This document shows, one piece after another, positions 51,617 through 60,257 of a DNA stretch of 64,000 bases. The stretch is from Nitrospirota bacterium. GTDB taxonomy: Bacteria; Nitrospirota_A; Leptospirillia; Leptospirillales; Leptospirillaceae. Location of the stretch: contig JAKCDE010000002.1 in NCBI GenBank assembly GCA_021838585.1, forward strand, positions 62,001 through 126,000, given 5' to 3'. The translations under genes and the position numbers were made by a program. The notes under the pieces are model-generated. The model ran no database searches, was not told where the DNA came from, and saw only the letters and a program-made list of their open reading frames with translations. The stretch's first letter is position 1, and each line of letters begins with the position of its first letter.

Positions 51617-52737
51617 TGTCCGATCTCCGGTATATCGAAGCCTTCCGCGATCCGCTCCTGGGGCGATCCCTGCTGGATGCACTGGCCCTTGCGGCGGGTC
51701 GCCTGCCCCGGTCTCCGGTCCGGATCATGGAGTTCTGCGGGGGCCACACCCACGCCTTCCACCGCTTCGGCCTTCTCGAACTTCTCCCCCCGGAAATCCG
51801 CATGGTCCACGGTCCGGGGTGCCCTGTCTGCGTCCTTCCGAAGGGGCGCATCGACACGGCCATCGAACTCGCTCTCGACAAAAGGGCGATGCTCGCGGTC
51901 TATGGAGATGTTCTCCGGGTCCCGGGCTCCCACGGAACAACCCTCATGAAGTCCCGGGCCCGTGGGGCGGATGTCCGGACCGTCGTTTCGGCCATGGAGG
52001 CCCTGACTCTGGCGGAAACCTTCCCAGACAGGGAAATCGTCTTCTTTGCCATCGGGTTCGAGACGACCACTCCTCCCACCGCGGCCGTGATCCTCGAAGC
52101 TCGCCGGAGAAATCTCCGGAACTTCTCCGTTTTCGCGAACCACGTACTGACGCCTCCCGCCATGGAAGCCATTCTCTCCGGGACCACGCTCGACGGCGTC
52201 ATCGGCCCCTCCCACGTCAGTACGGTCATCGGCACCCGGGCCTACGACTTTGTCTCCCGGACCCACAAGATTCCTCTGGTGGTGGCCGGCTTCGAGCCCC
52301 TAGACATCCTGCTGGCCCTTCGGATGCTCTTGGCCCAGATTGCGGAGGGGCGGGCGGAAGTGGAGAACGAATACGCGCGAGCGGTTGTTCCGGAAGGGAA
52401 TCCCCGTTCGCTCGCGCTGATCGAAAGGGTGTTCGAAAGGGCGTCCTTCTTCGAGTGGCGGGGGCTTGGAGCCTTGCCCCGGAGCGGACTGGCGATCCGG
52501 GAGGAGTTCGGATTCTTCGATGCCCAGAGGCGTTTTTCGGTCGAGGTCGGTCACGTCTCCGACCCGGGGATCTGCGAATGCGGAGAGATTCTGAAGGGAG
52601 CCAAGGGCCCCCGGGATTGCCGGATATTCGGGACCCTCTGCACTCCCGACACGCCGGTCGGGGCCTGCATGGTCAGCGCCGAAGGGGCCTGTGCGGCGGT
52701 TTTTCACTATGGGGACCGGGAAGGGGCCGTCTCTTGA
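51616..52737 (+). CDS. hypD: Hydrogenase maturation Fe-S protein HypD
   Basis: Scaffold for assembly of the Fe(CN)2CO moiety, 373 residues. IMEFCGGHTHAFHRFG, HGPGCPVCVLPKGRID (redox cysteines), FFAIGFETTTPPTA and the C-terminal cluster-binding cysteines in CECGEILKG, IFGTLCTPDTPVGACMVS are present. Works with HypC, HypE and HypF. Confidence 0.96.
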   Translation: MSDLRYIEAFRDPLLGRSLLDALALAAGRLPRSPVRIMEFCGGHTHAFHRFGLLELLPPEIRMVHGPGCPVCVLPKGRIDTAIELALDKRAMLAVYGDVLRVPGSHGTTLMKSRARGADVRTVVSAMEALTLAETFPDREIVFFAIGFETTTPPTAAVILEARRRNLRNFSVFANHVLTPPAMEAILSGTTLDGVIGPSHVSTVIGTRAYDFVSRTHKIPLVVAGFEPLDILLALRMLLAQIAEGRAEVENEYARAVVPEGNPRSLALIERVFERASFFEWRGLGALPRSGLAIREEFGFFDAQRRFSVEVGHVSDPGICECGEILKGAKGPRDCRIFGTLCTPDTPVGACMVSAEGACAAVFHYGDREGAVS

Positions 52738-53795
52738 GCGGGGGGCGGGGATCGCTGGGAGTCCGGCTCGATCTGGAAAGAGGGCGCGTGGAGATGGTCC
52801 ATGGGAGCGGAGGTCGGGCCTCGGCCCAGCTTGTGGAGGAGATCTTCTTCCCGGCCTTCGACAATCCGTGGCTCAGGAAGGAGGGGGACCAGGCCCAGCT
52901 CGATCTGTCGGAGGGGCGATGGGCCATGAGCACCGACTCCTTCGTGGTGTCTCCCCTCTTCTTTCCGGGGGGAGACATCGGATCCCTCTCCGTCCATGGG
53001 ACGGTCAACGACCTGGCCATGGGAGGCGCCCGTCCGCTCTATCTGACGGCGGGTTTCGTCCTCGAGGAGGGATTCCCCCTTTCAGATCTCGTCCGGATTG
53101 TCCGGAGCATGGGGAGTGCGGCCAGGGCGTGCGGCGTGTCACTGGTGGCAGGAGACACCAAGGTGGTGGAGCGCGGCAAGGGGGACGGCCTCTACATCAA
53201 CACCTCCGGGATCGGACGGATTCCGGAGGGCGTCGATCTCGACCCATCCGGAATCCGTCCGGGTGACGAAATCCTCATCTCGGGGCCGGTCGGCGATCAT
53301 GGGGCTACCGTCCTGGCCGCGCGGGAGGAAGGAAGGATCACAACGTCCCTGCGCTCCGATTCGGCGCCGCTTGACGGCCTGGTCGCGGCGATGCTCGCCT
53401 CCGGTCCGGGACTCGTCTGCCTCCGGGATCCGACCCGGGGAGGGGTGGCGTCCACCCTGAACGAGTGGGCCCGGATCTCGGGTCTGTGCTTCGAGATCGA
53501 GGAGTCCGGGCTTCTGATCCGTCCCGAGGTTCGGGGGGTCTCCGAGCTTCTGGGAATCGACCCCCTCTATCTGGCCAACGAAGGCCGGCTTGTAGGGGTC
53601 TGTCGGCCCGAGGCCGCGGACCGGCTCCTGTCGGCCCTGCGCGCCCACCCGTCGGGTCGAGAGGCGACGCGGATCGGAAGGGTCGAGAAAGGAAGGCAGG
53701 GTCGCCCGGACGGATGCGTTCGGATGAAGACCCTCATGGGCGGTACCCGGACGGTGGACTGGCTCCTTGGAGACCCTCTCCCCCGGATTTGCTAG
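52734..53795 (+). CDS. hypE: Hydrogenase maturation protein HypE
   Basis: Dehydrates the carbamoyl group transferred by HypF to its C-terminal cysteine, giving thiocyanate for the active-site CN ligands. MVHGSGGRASAQLVEEIF, DSFVVSPLFFPGGDIG, VHGTVNDLAMGGARP, DPTRGGVASTLNE and the essential C-terminal PRIC are present. Two starts are possible: TTG 52734, overlapping the hypD stop as TTGA with AAGGGG upstream, and GTG 52788 with AGAGG upstream. The first adds 18 residues; I list the longer form. Confidence 0.93.
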   Translation: MSGGRGSLGVRLDLERGRVEMVHGSGGRASAQLVEEIFFPAFDNPWLRKEGDQAQLDLSEGRWAMSTDSFVVSPLFFPGGDIGSLSVHGTVNDLAMGGARPLYLTAGFVLEEGFPLSDLVRIVRSMGSAARACGVSLVAGDTKVVERGKGDGLYINTSGIGRIPEGVDLDPSGIRPGDEILISGPVGDHGATVLAAREEGRITTSLRSDSAPLDGLVAAMLASGPGLVCLRDPTRGGVASTLNEWARISGLCFEIEESGLLIRPEVRGVSELLGIDPLYLANEGRLVGVCRPEAADRLLSALRAHPSGREATRIGRVEKGRQGRPDGCVRMKTLMGGTRTVDWLLGDPLPRIC

Positions 53796-53808
53796 AAAGG
53801 AGCTGAGG

Positions 53809-54666
53809 TTGACAGGCATTTCAGGAGTCGCGGCCGGGGGGACGACGCCCTTTCCGCTCGCTTCCGGAGCGGCCGCCGGAAGCGTTTTTCTTGTTCTGAT
53901 GGCCCTGGGAATGGGATTCCGCCACGGTCTCGATCCCGACCATCTGACGGCCATCGATGCCATTCTCCGGTTCCAGTCGGTCCGGAAAAGGAGAGTGGTC
54001 CGGTGGGCCGGACTCTTTTTTTCCCTGGGCCATGGGGTGGTCGTCATGACCCTCGGGGCCTGCATTCTCAACCTAGCTCTTCGCGTCCGCGTTCCAGCGG
54101 CCCTTTCTCTCTTCGGAGGTCTCGTTTCGGGAATTTTTCTCCTGGGCATGGCCGGGGCCAACGGTCTTTTTCTGGCGCGCTCGGAGGCGACGGTCCCCTT
54201 CGTTCCTGTGGGGTTCAGGGCCCGTCTTCTCCTCCGGGGCGTTCCCTTGGACAGGCCTGTCTTTCTGGTATTTTTGGGAATGCTCTTCGCCGTCTCCTTC
54301 GACACATTGTCCCAGACGGTTGTCTTCTCCCTGGCCGCCTCCTCCCTCGGAGGAAGGCTGGAGGGCCTGGCCGTCGGAGCGGCCTTCGTTCTGGGAATGT
54401 GTCTTTCGGACGGAGCCAATGGCCTCTGGATCGCCCGTCTGATCGAACGATCCGACCGTCAGGGCGTCCGGCTTTCCCGGCTCATGGGTTGGTCGGTGGT
54501 TCTTCTGAGCCTCTTCGTGGGCGTCTTCGTCCTGGCCTCGACCTTTGCGAAAAGCCTCCTTCCCGATTCTCCGATGGAGGAAACACTGACCGGGATAGGA
54601 GTGATTCTGGTCCTGTCCCTGGCGTACCTCCTCGGAAGCCGCACTGTCCGGGACAGACCCTCCTGA
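53809..54666 (+). CDS. hoxN: HoxN/NixA-family nickel permease
   Basis: Secondary Ni2+ (or Co2+) importer, 285 residues, about eight helices. The signature helix II motif RHGLDPDHLTAID (H-x4-DH), LFFSLGHGVVVM, AVSFDTLSQ and GMCLSDGANG match the four NiCoT motifs. Located 13 bases after hypE, it should supply nickel to HypA/HypB. TTG 53809 was chosen because AAGGAG lies 7 bases upstream; an upstream TTG at 53767 is inside hypE. Closes the hydrogenase operon. Confidence 0.92.
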   Translation: MTGISGVAAGGTTPFPLASGAAAGSVFLVLMALGMGFRHGLDPDHLTAIDAILRFQSVRKRRVVRWAGLFFSLGHGVVVMTLGACILNLALRVRVPAALSLFGGLVSGIFLLGMAGANGLFLARSEATVPFVPVGFRARLLLRGVPLDRPVFLVFLGMLFAVSFDTLSQTVVFSLAASSLGGRLEGLAVGAAFVLGMCLSDGANGLWIARLIERSDRQGVRLSRLMGWSVVLLSLFVGVFVLASTFAKSLLPDSPMEETLTGIGVILVLSLAYLLGSRTVRDRPS

Positions 54667-54789
54667 TCACCGGCCTTTTCTGAAGGACTCCCGAAATATC
54701 CGATCGTTCCTCTTGGTCCTGCCATAAACCCTTTGTCGGTTCTACGGAATGGGTCACGAAGATCCGTCAATGGAAGGGGGGACAGGGGG

Positions 54790-56325
54790 TCAGGATTCGC
54801 TGGGGCTTTCCGGCTCGGAGAACCACTGGATCGAGAGGGGATGACCGAGTCCCAGATCGCGGCTTTCGGTCATCGCCAGGGCGAGAGATTGATCCGACTC
54901 CTCATGGTCGGGGGGAAGGACCCTGAGGACGGAGGCCCGATAGGACAGGGGGGCGGAGACCCCTCCCGAAGCGAGAAGAATGTCCCTGCCAAGGGCCAGA
55001 AGCGGGGTCAGGATGCCGAGAAGGCGGAGGTCTTCCTTGCTCAGGTGCCGAAGGTAAGGGTGCCCTTTCTTTTTTGGACGGCCCGGCCTGTCTTCCGTCT
55101 GGCAGAGGATGAGCCCGCACAGCAGGCGATCCCGCTGGGAGAGTCCCGGAAGATCTCCATGGAGAAGGAGGTCCCAGAGTTCCCGCGTGTTGGGAGACGG
55201 GTTGTGGAAGACGGGGAGGAGGGCCAGGGTGCCCAGCATGTCGCAGAGAAGGAGAAGACGTTCGGAAGGAAATCCCGAGGGAAAAAGAAGGCGGACGAGT
55301 TCATGAAGGATGTCCCGCAGAGGCTTCGAATCCCGGATCCGTCCGTAGCGCCGGGCAATGCGCCGGAGGGTCCCCCGGCTCACCGGACCTTCCTCTCTTC
55401 CCACCGTCTTCTGATAGTGCTCCATGAAGAGACCCTGACGGAGGCCATAGTGGGAAAAGGTCAGGACAGGAGAGCGGGACAGAGCCGTGATCGCGGAGAT
55501 CACGGCCAGCCCCGCGGGAAGGATGTCGGAGCGGTCGGCGCCGATGTTGAGTGTCCGCGCCTGGTCGGGAGTCAGGCGGCGGCCGATGCGCTTCGCGATC
55601 CGGGCCACTTCCCGTGACTGAATTTCGTAATGATGGATATCAGGGTGGAAAGGGTAGGAACGCAGCTTCTGGGAGATCCGGGCGAGCTGGCGGGCAGTCC
55701 CCCCGACCCCGACCAGGGCCGGAAAGGGACGGATGAAGAGGCCGCTGTCCTCGAGGACGGCGGCGATGTGGCGCTCCATCCTTTTCCATTCCGCAGGGGA
55801 GGGCCTTCCCCTGTTCTCGAAGAACATCTCGGTCAGTCGAACCGCGCCCAGAGGAAGGGTCAGGATCGTTCCCGGGCGATGGTCCTGAAGGTCGATCAGC
55901 TCGGCACTTCCCCCCCCGATGTCGAAAACGAGGGCATCTCCCTTGTCGAAGCCGTTCTGGACGCCCAGGCAGCTGTAAGACCCTTCCTGCTCTCCGTCCA
56001 GAATTTCGACAGGGGCCTCAAGGGAGGCCGAAAGCCGCGAAAGGACCTCTTCGCGATTCCTGGCATCCCGGACGGCCGATGTGGCGACGCAGCGAAGCTC
56101 GTCGGCCTGGTGGAGAGCGATTCTTTTCCGAAAATCCCCGAGAGCCTTTGAAGCTCGTTCGATGGCCTCCGGTGTGATGGTCAGGGAAGGGTACATCCCC
56201 GAGGCGATCCGGGCAGAGCTCTTGTATCGGGCCACTGTCCAGAAATCCCCACCGCGAATGGCCACAATTTCGAGGCGCATGGAATTTGACCCGATGTCGA
56301 TGAGGGCGATTTTTTGGAGGCTCAT
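54790..56325 (-). CDS. ppx: Ppx/GppA exopolyphosphatase-family protein
   Basis: Hydrolyses polyphosphate and/or pppGpp. The N-terminal actin-like ATPase fold shows LIDIGSNSMRLEIV (phosphate 1), ATSAVRDARNREEV, EILDGEQEGSYSCLGV, VFDIGGGSAELIDL and GVGGTARQLA. The C-terminal half has the HD-domain-like helical region (LLFPSGFPSERLLLLCDMLG). 511 residues from ATG 56325; a longer frame to 56385 lacks homology. It converges on hoxN with a 123-base gap (54667-54789), in which I see no clear terminator. Divergent from ubiE. Confidence 0.92.
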   Translation of the reverse strand: MSLQKIALIDIGSNSMRLEIVAIRGGDFWTVARYKSSARIASGMYPSLTITPEAIERASKALGDFRKRIALHQADELRCVATSAVRDARNREEVLSRLSASLEAPVEILDGEQEGSYSCLGVQNGFDKGDALVFDIGGGSAELIDLQDHRPGTILTLPLGAVRLTEMFFENRGRPSPAEWKRMERHIAAVLEDSGLFIRPFPALVGVGGTARQLARISQKLRSYPFHPDIHHYEIQSREVARIAKRIGRRLTPDQARTLNIGADRSDILPAGLAVISAITALSRSPVLTFSHYGLRQGLFMEHYQKTVGREEGPVSRGTLRRIARRYGRIRDSKPLRDILHELVRLLFPSGFPSERLLLLCDMLGTLALLPVFHNPSPNTRELWDLLLHGDLPGLSQRDRLLCGLILCQTEDRPGRPKKKGHPYLRHLSKEDLRLLGILTPLLALGRDILLASGGVSAPLSYRASVLRVLPPDHEESDQSLALAMTESRDLGLGHPLSIQWFSEPESPSES

Positions 56326-56391
56326 TGTCTGATTGTGCCACAGGACAGGACGACTTCCAAGGAGAATACCCGGGTTTCGGCCCATCCCTGA

Positions 56392-56419
56392 TTGATCCCG
56401 GGAAATCTTGGGTTATAAT
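56392..56419 (+). promoter_or_regulatory. Sigma70-type promoter for the ubiE operon
   Basis: TTGATC at 56392-56397, a 16-base spacer and a perfect TATAAT at 56414-56419. It lies in the 177-base divergent gap between ppx and ubiE and gives a leader of about 75 bases. Confidence 0.75.
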
Positions 56420-56502
56420 GGGAAAACTAATCAGGGGGCGTATGACCTTCCCGTGCGGCGGCGGGCCACGCTTCTTCCACGTCATCATCCGAAAGGACCG
56501 GA

Positions 56503-57255
56503 ATGTCGGAGTATTCCCTTCCTGCCAAGGAGCTCAAGCAAGACGTTGTCCAGACCATGTTTACATCGGCAGCCAAGGCCTACGACCTCAACAATTCGGT
56601 TCTGAGCCTGGGCCAGCACCACCGGTGGAAGCGCCTGACGATCGACCTTCTGAAAATTGAAAAAGGACAGGTCATTCTGGATCTGTGCGGAGGAACCGCG
56701 GACCTGTCTCTCCTGGCCGCCGAGAAGGCGGGGGGAGACGGTCTTGTCATGACCGTCGACCTCAACATGGCGATGCTCAGGGTGGGTCTTTCCAAGGCCC
56801 GGTCCCGTGTCATCGACGGCCTCAAGGAAAGGATGAGCCGTGCCCGGCCTGTCATGATCCAGGCCAATGCGGAGAGCATCCCCCTTCCCTCCGGGACTGT
56901 TGACCGTCTGACGGTGGGATTCGGGCTCAGGAATGTAACCAATCTCGACGTGGCCCTGGCGGAAATCTACAGGGTCCTGAAGCCGGGCGGGCGGTTCGCC
57001 TGCCTGGAGTTTTCCCATCCCGTGAACGCCCTGTGGGATGGGTTGTACCGATTCTATTCCTTCTTCATCCTGCCGAAGATCGGCAAATGGATATCCAGGG
57101 ACAATACAGGGATCTACGAATACCTGCCCGCATCGATCGCGAAATTCCCGAATCAGGAGAGTTTCAGCGAGACGATCAGGAAGGCCGGCTTTTCGAATGT
57201 CGTCTACCGGAACCTGTCGGGAGGGATCGTCGCGATCCATATGGGAGAAAAGTAA
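56503..57255 (+). CDS. ubiE: Demethylmenaquinone / benzoquinol C-methyltransferase UbiE
   Basis: SAM-dependent C-methylation of a prenylated quinol ring. The 250-residue protein has the family opening VVQTMFTSAAKAYDLNNSVLSLGQHHRWKR, SAM motif LDLCGGTADLSLLAAEKA, VGFGLRNVTNLDVALAEIYRVLKPGG and a C-terminal PNQESFSETIRKAGF. UbiE proteins act on both menaquinone and ubiquinone precursors; here it shares an operon with ubiC and ubiA, favouring a 4-hydroxybenzoate-derived quinone. GAAAGGA precedes the ATG. The stop overlaps the next start as TAATG. Confidence 0.95.
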   Translation: MSEYSLPAKELKQDVVQTMFTSAAKAYDLNNSVLSLGQHHRWKRLTIDLLKIEKGQVILDLCGGTADLSLLAAEKAGGDGLVMTVDLNMAMLRVGLSKARSRVIDGLKERMSRARPVMIQANAESIPLPSGTVDRLTVGFGLRNVTNLDVALAEIYRVLKPGGRFACLEFSHPVNALWDGLYRFYSFFILPKIGKWISRDNTGIYEYLPASIAKFPNQESFSETIRKAGFSNVVYRNLSGGIVAIHMGEK

Positions 57256-58826
57256 TGGATACAAAGGAGTTGCCAATGGTGGCGGGGACAGAAGAGCGTC
57301 CGCCCAGCCTCTACCGGAGGGTCCTTTTCGTCTGGCTTCCCGTTCGTCCGATCTTTCCCGTGGGAATCGGATATCTTGCGAACTGGATACACCGGGAGCA
57401 TCCGGAGGTCGCCCTCGAGGTCCTCGACCTGACCCGCTTCGAAGAGGCCGACCAGATGTCCGCTCTGACGAAGAAAATTGCGGAATTTTCTCCCGACCTT
57501 CTCGCCTATTCCTGGCGCGACGTCCAGATATTCGCTCCCCACGAGGGAGACAATTCCCTCAGGCGGGCCTTTGAGTTCTATTATTCTCCCAACCTTCTCA
57601 CGCGGGCTTACGCCGCATGGGACGGGCTTCGCATGGTCTGGAAATACCGTTCGGAGTTCCACAAGAAGCTTCGCTTCATCAAGGAGGGCGTCCGAAGGGC
57701 TCCGAAGGCCCGGGTCATGGTCGGGGGAGGGGCCTTTTCGGTCTTTGCCGAACAGATCATCCGCCTTCTTCCGGAAGGCGTGATCGGGGTGGTCGGGGAG
57801 GGAGAGACGGCTCTGATCAAGACCCTCGAGGGGCGCCCGGTTGATGACGAGCGCGTCATCACCCGTAAGGGGTCCCAGATCGTTCTGGGAAAGAAGGCGG
57901 GGGCGGTGGAAATACGGCGGGCCCCCTTCGATCTGTCCTACCTCGAATCCATATTCCCAGGTCACGAAATGTACCACGGCAAAACCGTCGGAATCCAGAC
58001 CAAGCGGGGCTGTCCTTACGGATGCTCCTTCTGTCTGTATACCTATATCGAGGGAAAGAGGGTCTACTACCGTGATCCGGAAGATGTGGTGGACGAGATC
58101 CGCCAGTATCGGGACCGCTGGGGGATCCGGAATTTCTGGTTTGCCGATGCCCAGTTCATTCCCGGCGTCAAGGCGGTTCCCGAGGCCATCGCTCTTCTCA
58201 CCGCTCTTCGGGACAGTCGCCTCGACATCACATGGAGCGGCTATATCCGGACCAGTCTCATCTCTCCGGAAATGGCGCAGCTGATGGTGGAGTCGGGAAT
58301 GGGGGACCTCGAGGTGGCGATCACCTCCGGATCCCAGGAGATTCTGGATTCCCTCAAGATGGGGTTCCGGCTGGAGGGGCTGATGGAGGGATGCAGAAAT
58401 CTCAAGGACGCCGGATACAAGGGAAAGATCATCCTGAACTATTCCCTGAATGCCCCGGGCGAGACGCCGGAGTCACTGGCCGAGGCGGTCGAAAGCTACG
58501 AGGCCATCTGCAGCATTTTTGGACCGGAGAATGTCTACCCCATGGTCTTTTTCCTGGCGGTCCAGCCCCACACAAGCTTCGAGAAGCGTCTCATGCGCGA
58601 GGGATGGCTCGATCCCGACTACGATCCTATTTCCCTGAACCCGTGGACCATCCGCAAGCTCCTCTATAATCCGGGTCCTCTTGGGGAGCTGATCGCGAAG
58701 GCCTGTCTTCTGGCCTGGGACATCGAGCCCATGGCCATGGGACGTGTTGTGATGCGGGAGATCAAGAAATCCCTTGGAGCCGTCGGAATCACCTCCAAGG
58801 AGTCGGTCGTGGTCCAGGCTTCGTGA
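57255..58826 (+). CDS. B12-binding-domain radical SAM protein within quinone operon
   Basis: 523 residues. The N-terminal domain (about 22-200: LPVRPIFPVGIGYLANWIHREHPEV, VMVGGGAFSVFAEQII, GVVGEGETALIKTL) has the B12-binding Rossmann layout, though no clear D-x-H-x-x-G cobalamin-His motif. The AdoMet cluster motif is TKRGCPYGCSFC, with Cys253, 257 and 260, followed by NFWFADAQFIPGVKAVPEA and the barrel. Coupled by overlap to ubiE upstream (TAATG) and ubiC downstream (GTGA), so it is very probably made with the quinone enzymes. I infer a role in ring modification, for example oxygen-independent methylation or hydroxylation; substrate unproven. ATG 57276 is an alternative start. Confidence 0.86.
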   Translation: MDTKELPMVAGTEERPPSLYRRVLFVWLPVRPIFPVGIGYLANWIHREHPEVALEVLDLTRFEEADQMSALTKKIAEFSPDLLAYSWRDVQIFAPHEGDNSLRRAFEFYYSPNLLTRAYAAWDGLRMVWKYRSEFHKKLRFIKEGVRRAPKARVMVGGGAFSVFAEQIIRLLPEGVIGVVGEGETALIKTLEGRPVDDERVITRKGSQIVLGKKAGAVEIRRAPFDLSYLESIFPGHEMYHGKTVGIQTKRGCPYGCSFCLYTYIEGKRVYYRDPEDVVDEIRQYRDRWGIRNFWFADAQFIPGVKAVPEAIALLTALRDSRLDITWSGYIRTSLISPEMAQLMVESGMGDLEVAITSGSQEILDSLKMGFRLEGLMEGCRNLKDAGYKGKIILNYSLNAPGETPESLAEAVESYEAICSIFGPENVYPMVFFLAVQPHTSFEKRLMREGWLDPDYDPISLNPWTIRKLLYNPGPLGELIAKACLLAWDIEPMAMGRVVMREIKKSLGAVGITSKESVVVQAS

Positions 58827-59356
58827 GCCAAAAAACGGAAAGCGAGTCCATGGAGGCGGATCTCGGGGCCCCTCTTCCTCCGGGCTTTCCCCTTCTTCCG
58901 GGACCCTTTCGGATGCTTCTGGGGCTGGACGGAACACTGACGCGCTCCCTGACCTTTCTTTCGGGGGAGAGGATCGAAGTCGAGCCCGTTCTCCGCCCTG
59001 ATTCTCCCGAGGGGGTCCGAAAGGTGTATCTTCGGGTCCCCTCGATCGGCCGGCTCGTCTTCGCGAGGACGCGCCTCCTCGTGCTCCCGAATTCGGAGGA
59101 GGCTCCCTGGATTGCCGGCCTCATGCGCGGCGACCTTCCCATCGGCCAGTCGATGGAGGCCCGTTATGGCCCCCTGACCAAGGACGAGTTTTCCGTCTTT
59201 TCCGTCTCCGCCCCCTTCGATCCCCACGGGCCACGGGAGTCGGGCGATCTCTGGGCCCGCTCCTACCGGATGCGCACCCGCGAGGGGATCGCCCTCCGGA
59301 TCGAGGAGTTCTTCCTGGACGCTCTTTTCCGGCTTGCCGGCGGAGGCTGCCGATGA
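58823..59356 (+). CDS. ubiC: Chorismate pyruvate-lyase-like protein (UbiC)
   Basis: Chorismate lyase makes 4-hydroxybenzoate plus pyruvate, the entry step to ubiquinone-type rings. The 177-residue protein shows the family pattern MLLGLDGTLTRSLTFLSGERIEVEPV, RVPSIGRLVFARTRLLVLP, LPIGQSMEARYGPLTKDEF. Sequence conservation in this family is low, so the call depends partly on the adjacent ubiA. GTG 58823 overlaps the radical SAM stop; ATG 58850 is the main alternative. Confidence 0.8.
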   Translation: MSQKTESESMEADLGAPLPPGFPLLPGPFRMLLGLDGTLTRSLTFLSGERIEVEPVLRPDSPEGVRKVYLRVPSIGRLVFARTRLLVLPNSEEAPWIAGLMRGDLPIGQSMEARYGPLTKDEFSVFSVSAPFDPHGPRESGDLWARSYRMRTREGIALRIEEFFLDALFRLAGGGCR

Positions 59357-60219
59357 AGCGGCGTTTTTCGGCGACTCTGGAGCTGGTCCGGCTCGACCGG
59401 CCCGTCGGGTGGGTTCTGCTTTTTCTCCCGTCGGGGTGGGCCCTTCTTCTGGCGCGTCCCGGAGAGGTCCCCTGGAAATGGGTCGCGGTCTTTCTTGCCG
59501 GGGCCTTCCTGACACGCTCCGCAGGCTGCGTCGTGAACGACATCTTCGACAGAAAGCTCGACCGGGAGGTGACCCGGACCAAATCCCGGCCCCTGGCCGA
59601 CGGCCGGCTCTCCGTCGTCTGGGCCCTCGGGGTCTTTCTTTTTCTGACACTCCTCTCGGCCTCTCTCCTCACATTTTTTTCGGCAAAGGCCATTCTGGTT
59701 GCCGTTGCGGGATATGGCTCAGCGGTCGTCTATCCGCTCATGAAGCGTTTCTTCCCTCTTCCCCAGCTCTTCATGGGAATTCCCTTTGGCGCAACGGCCC
59801 CTCTCATGGCCTGGGTCCAGCTCACGGGCCACTTTTCGTTTCCGGGGATCGAGATCGCCCTGGCCGGCCTCTTCTGGGCTACGGCCTATGATCTCATCTA
59901 TGCGGTGGCGGACCTTCCGGACGACCGGAAGGCCGGCATCCGGTCGGGAGCCGTGACCTTCGGGTCGTCTCTCTGGATGGTGTTCCTCTTTTTTTCCGCG
60001 TTGGCCGCTCTTCTTCTTTGGCAGGCGGGACGATCACTTCCCCAGTCCGGATGGCTGCTGCTCTCGATCGGTCTTTTTTTCTCGGCCGTCCTCTGGCAAT
60101 CCCTCCGGATGCGCAAGGGGTTGAGCGGAGAGGAACCGCTTCGTCTCTTCCGGTCCCATGCGGTCCTGGGAGGGCTCATCCTGGCGGGGTTCTGGTCCTC
60201 TTCGCCCATCCTTGTCTGA
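59353..60219 (+). CDS. ubiA: 4-Hydroxybenzoate polyprenyltransferase UbiA
   Basis: Membrane prenyltransferase joining a polyprenyl diphosphate to 4-hydroxybenzoate. The two Mg-diphosphate motifs are NDIFDRKLD within SAGCVVNDIFDRKLDREVTRTKSRPLADG (about 57-83) and YAVADLPDDRKAGIRSG (about 182-198). About eight to nine helices in 288 residues. ATG 59353 overlaps the ubiC stop (ATGA). The combination ubiE/ubiC/ubiA indicates a benzoquinone synthesised from chorismate. Confidence 0.94.
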   Translation: MKRRFSATLELVRLDRPVGWVLLFLPSGWALLLARPGEVPWKWVAVFLAGAFLTRSAGCVVNDIFDRKLDREVTRTKSRPLADGRLSVVWALGVFLFLTLLSASLLTFFSAKAILVAVAGYGSAVVYPLMKRFFPLPQLFMGIPFGATAPLMAWVQLTGHFSFPGIEIALAGLFWATAYDLIYAVADLPDDRKAGIRSGAVTFGSSLWMVFLFFSALAALLLWQAGRSLPQSGWLLLSIGLFFSAVLWQSLRMRKGLSGEEPLRLFRSHAVLGGLILAGFWSSSPILV

Positions 60220-60257
60220 TGACCAATCCGGTCTCCTGGCGGAAGGGAGGCCCTTGA

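Noticed and set aside
51819..52733. In-frame extension of hypE back into hypD
   Set aside because: The frame lies inside hypD and carries no HypE homology; HypE begins near 52734 or 52788.
53139..54419. Minus-strand open frame of 426 codons
   Set aside because: Antisense to hypE and the nickel permease, both supported by catalytic or transport motifs.
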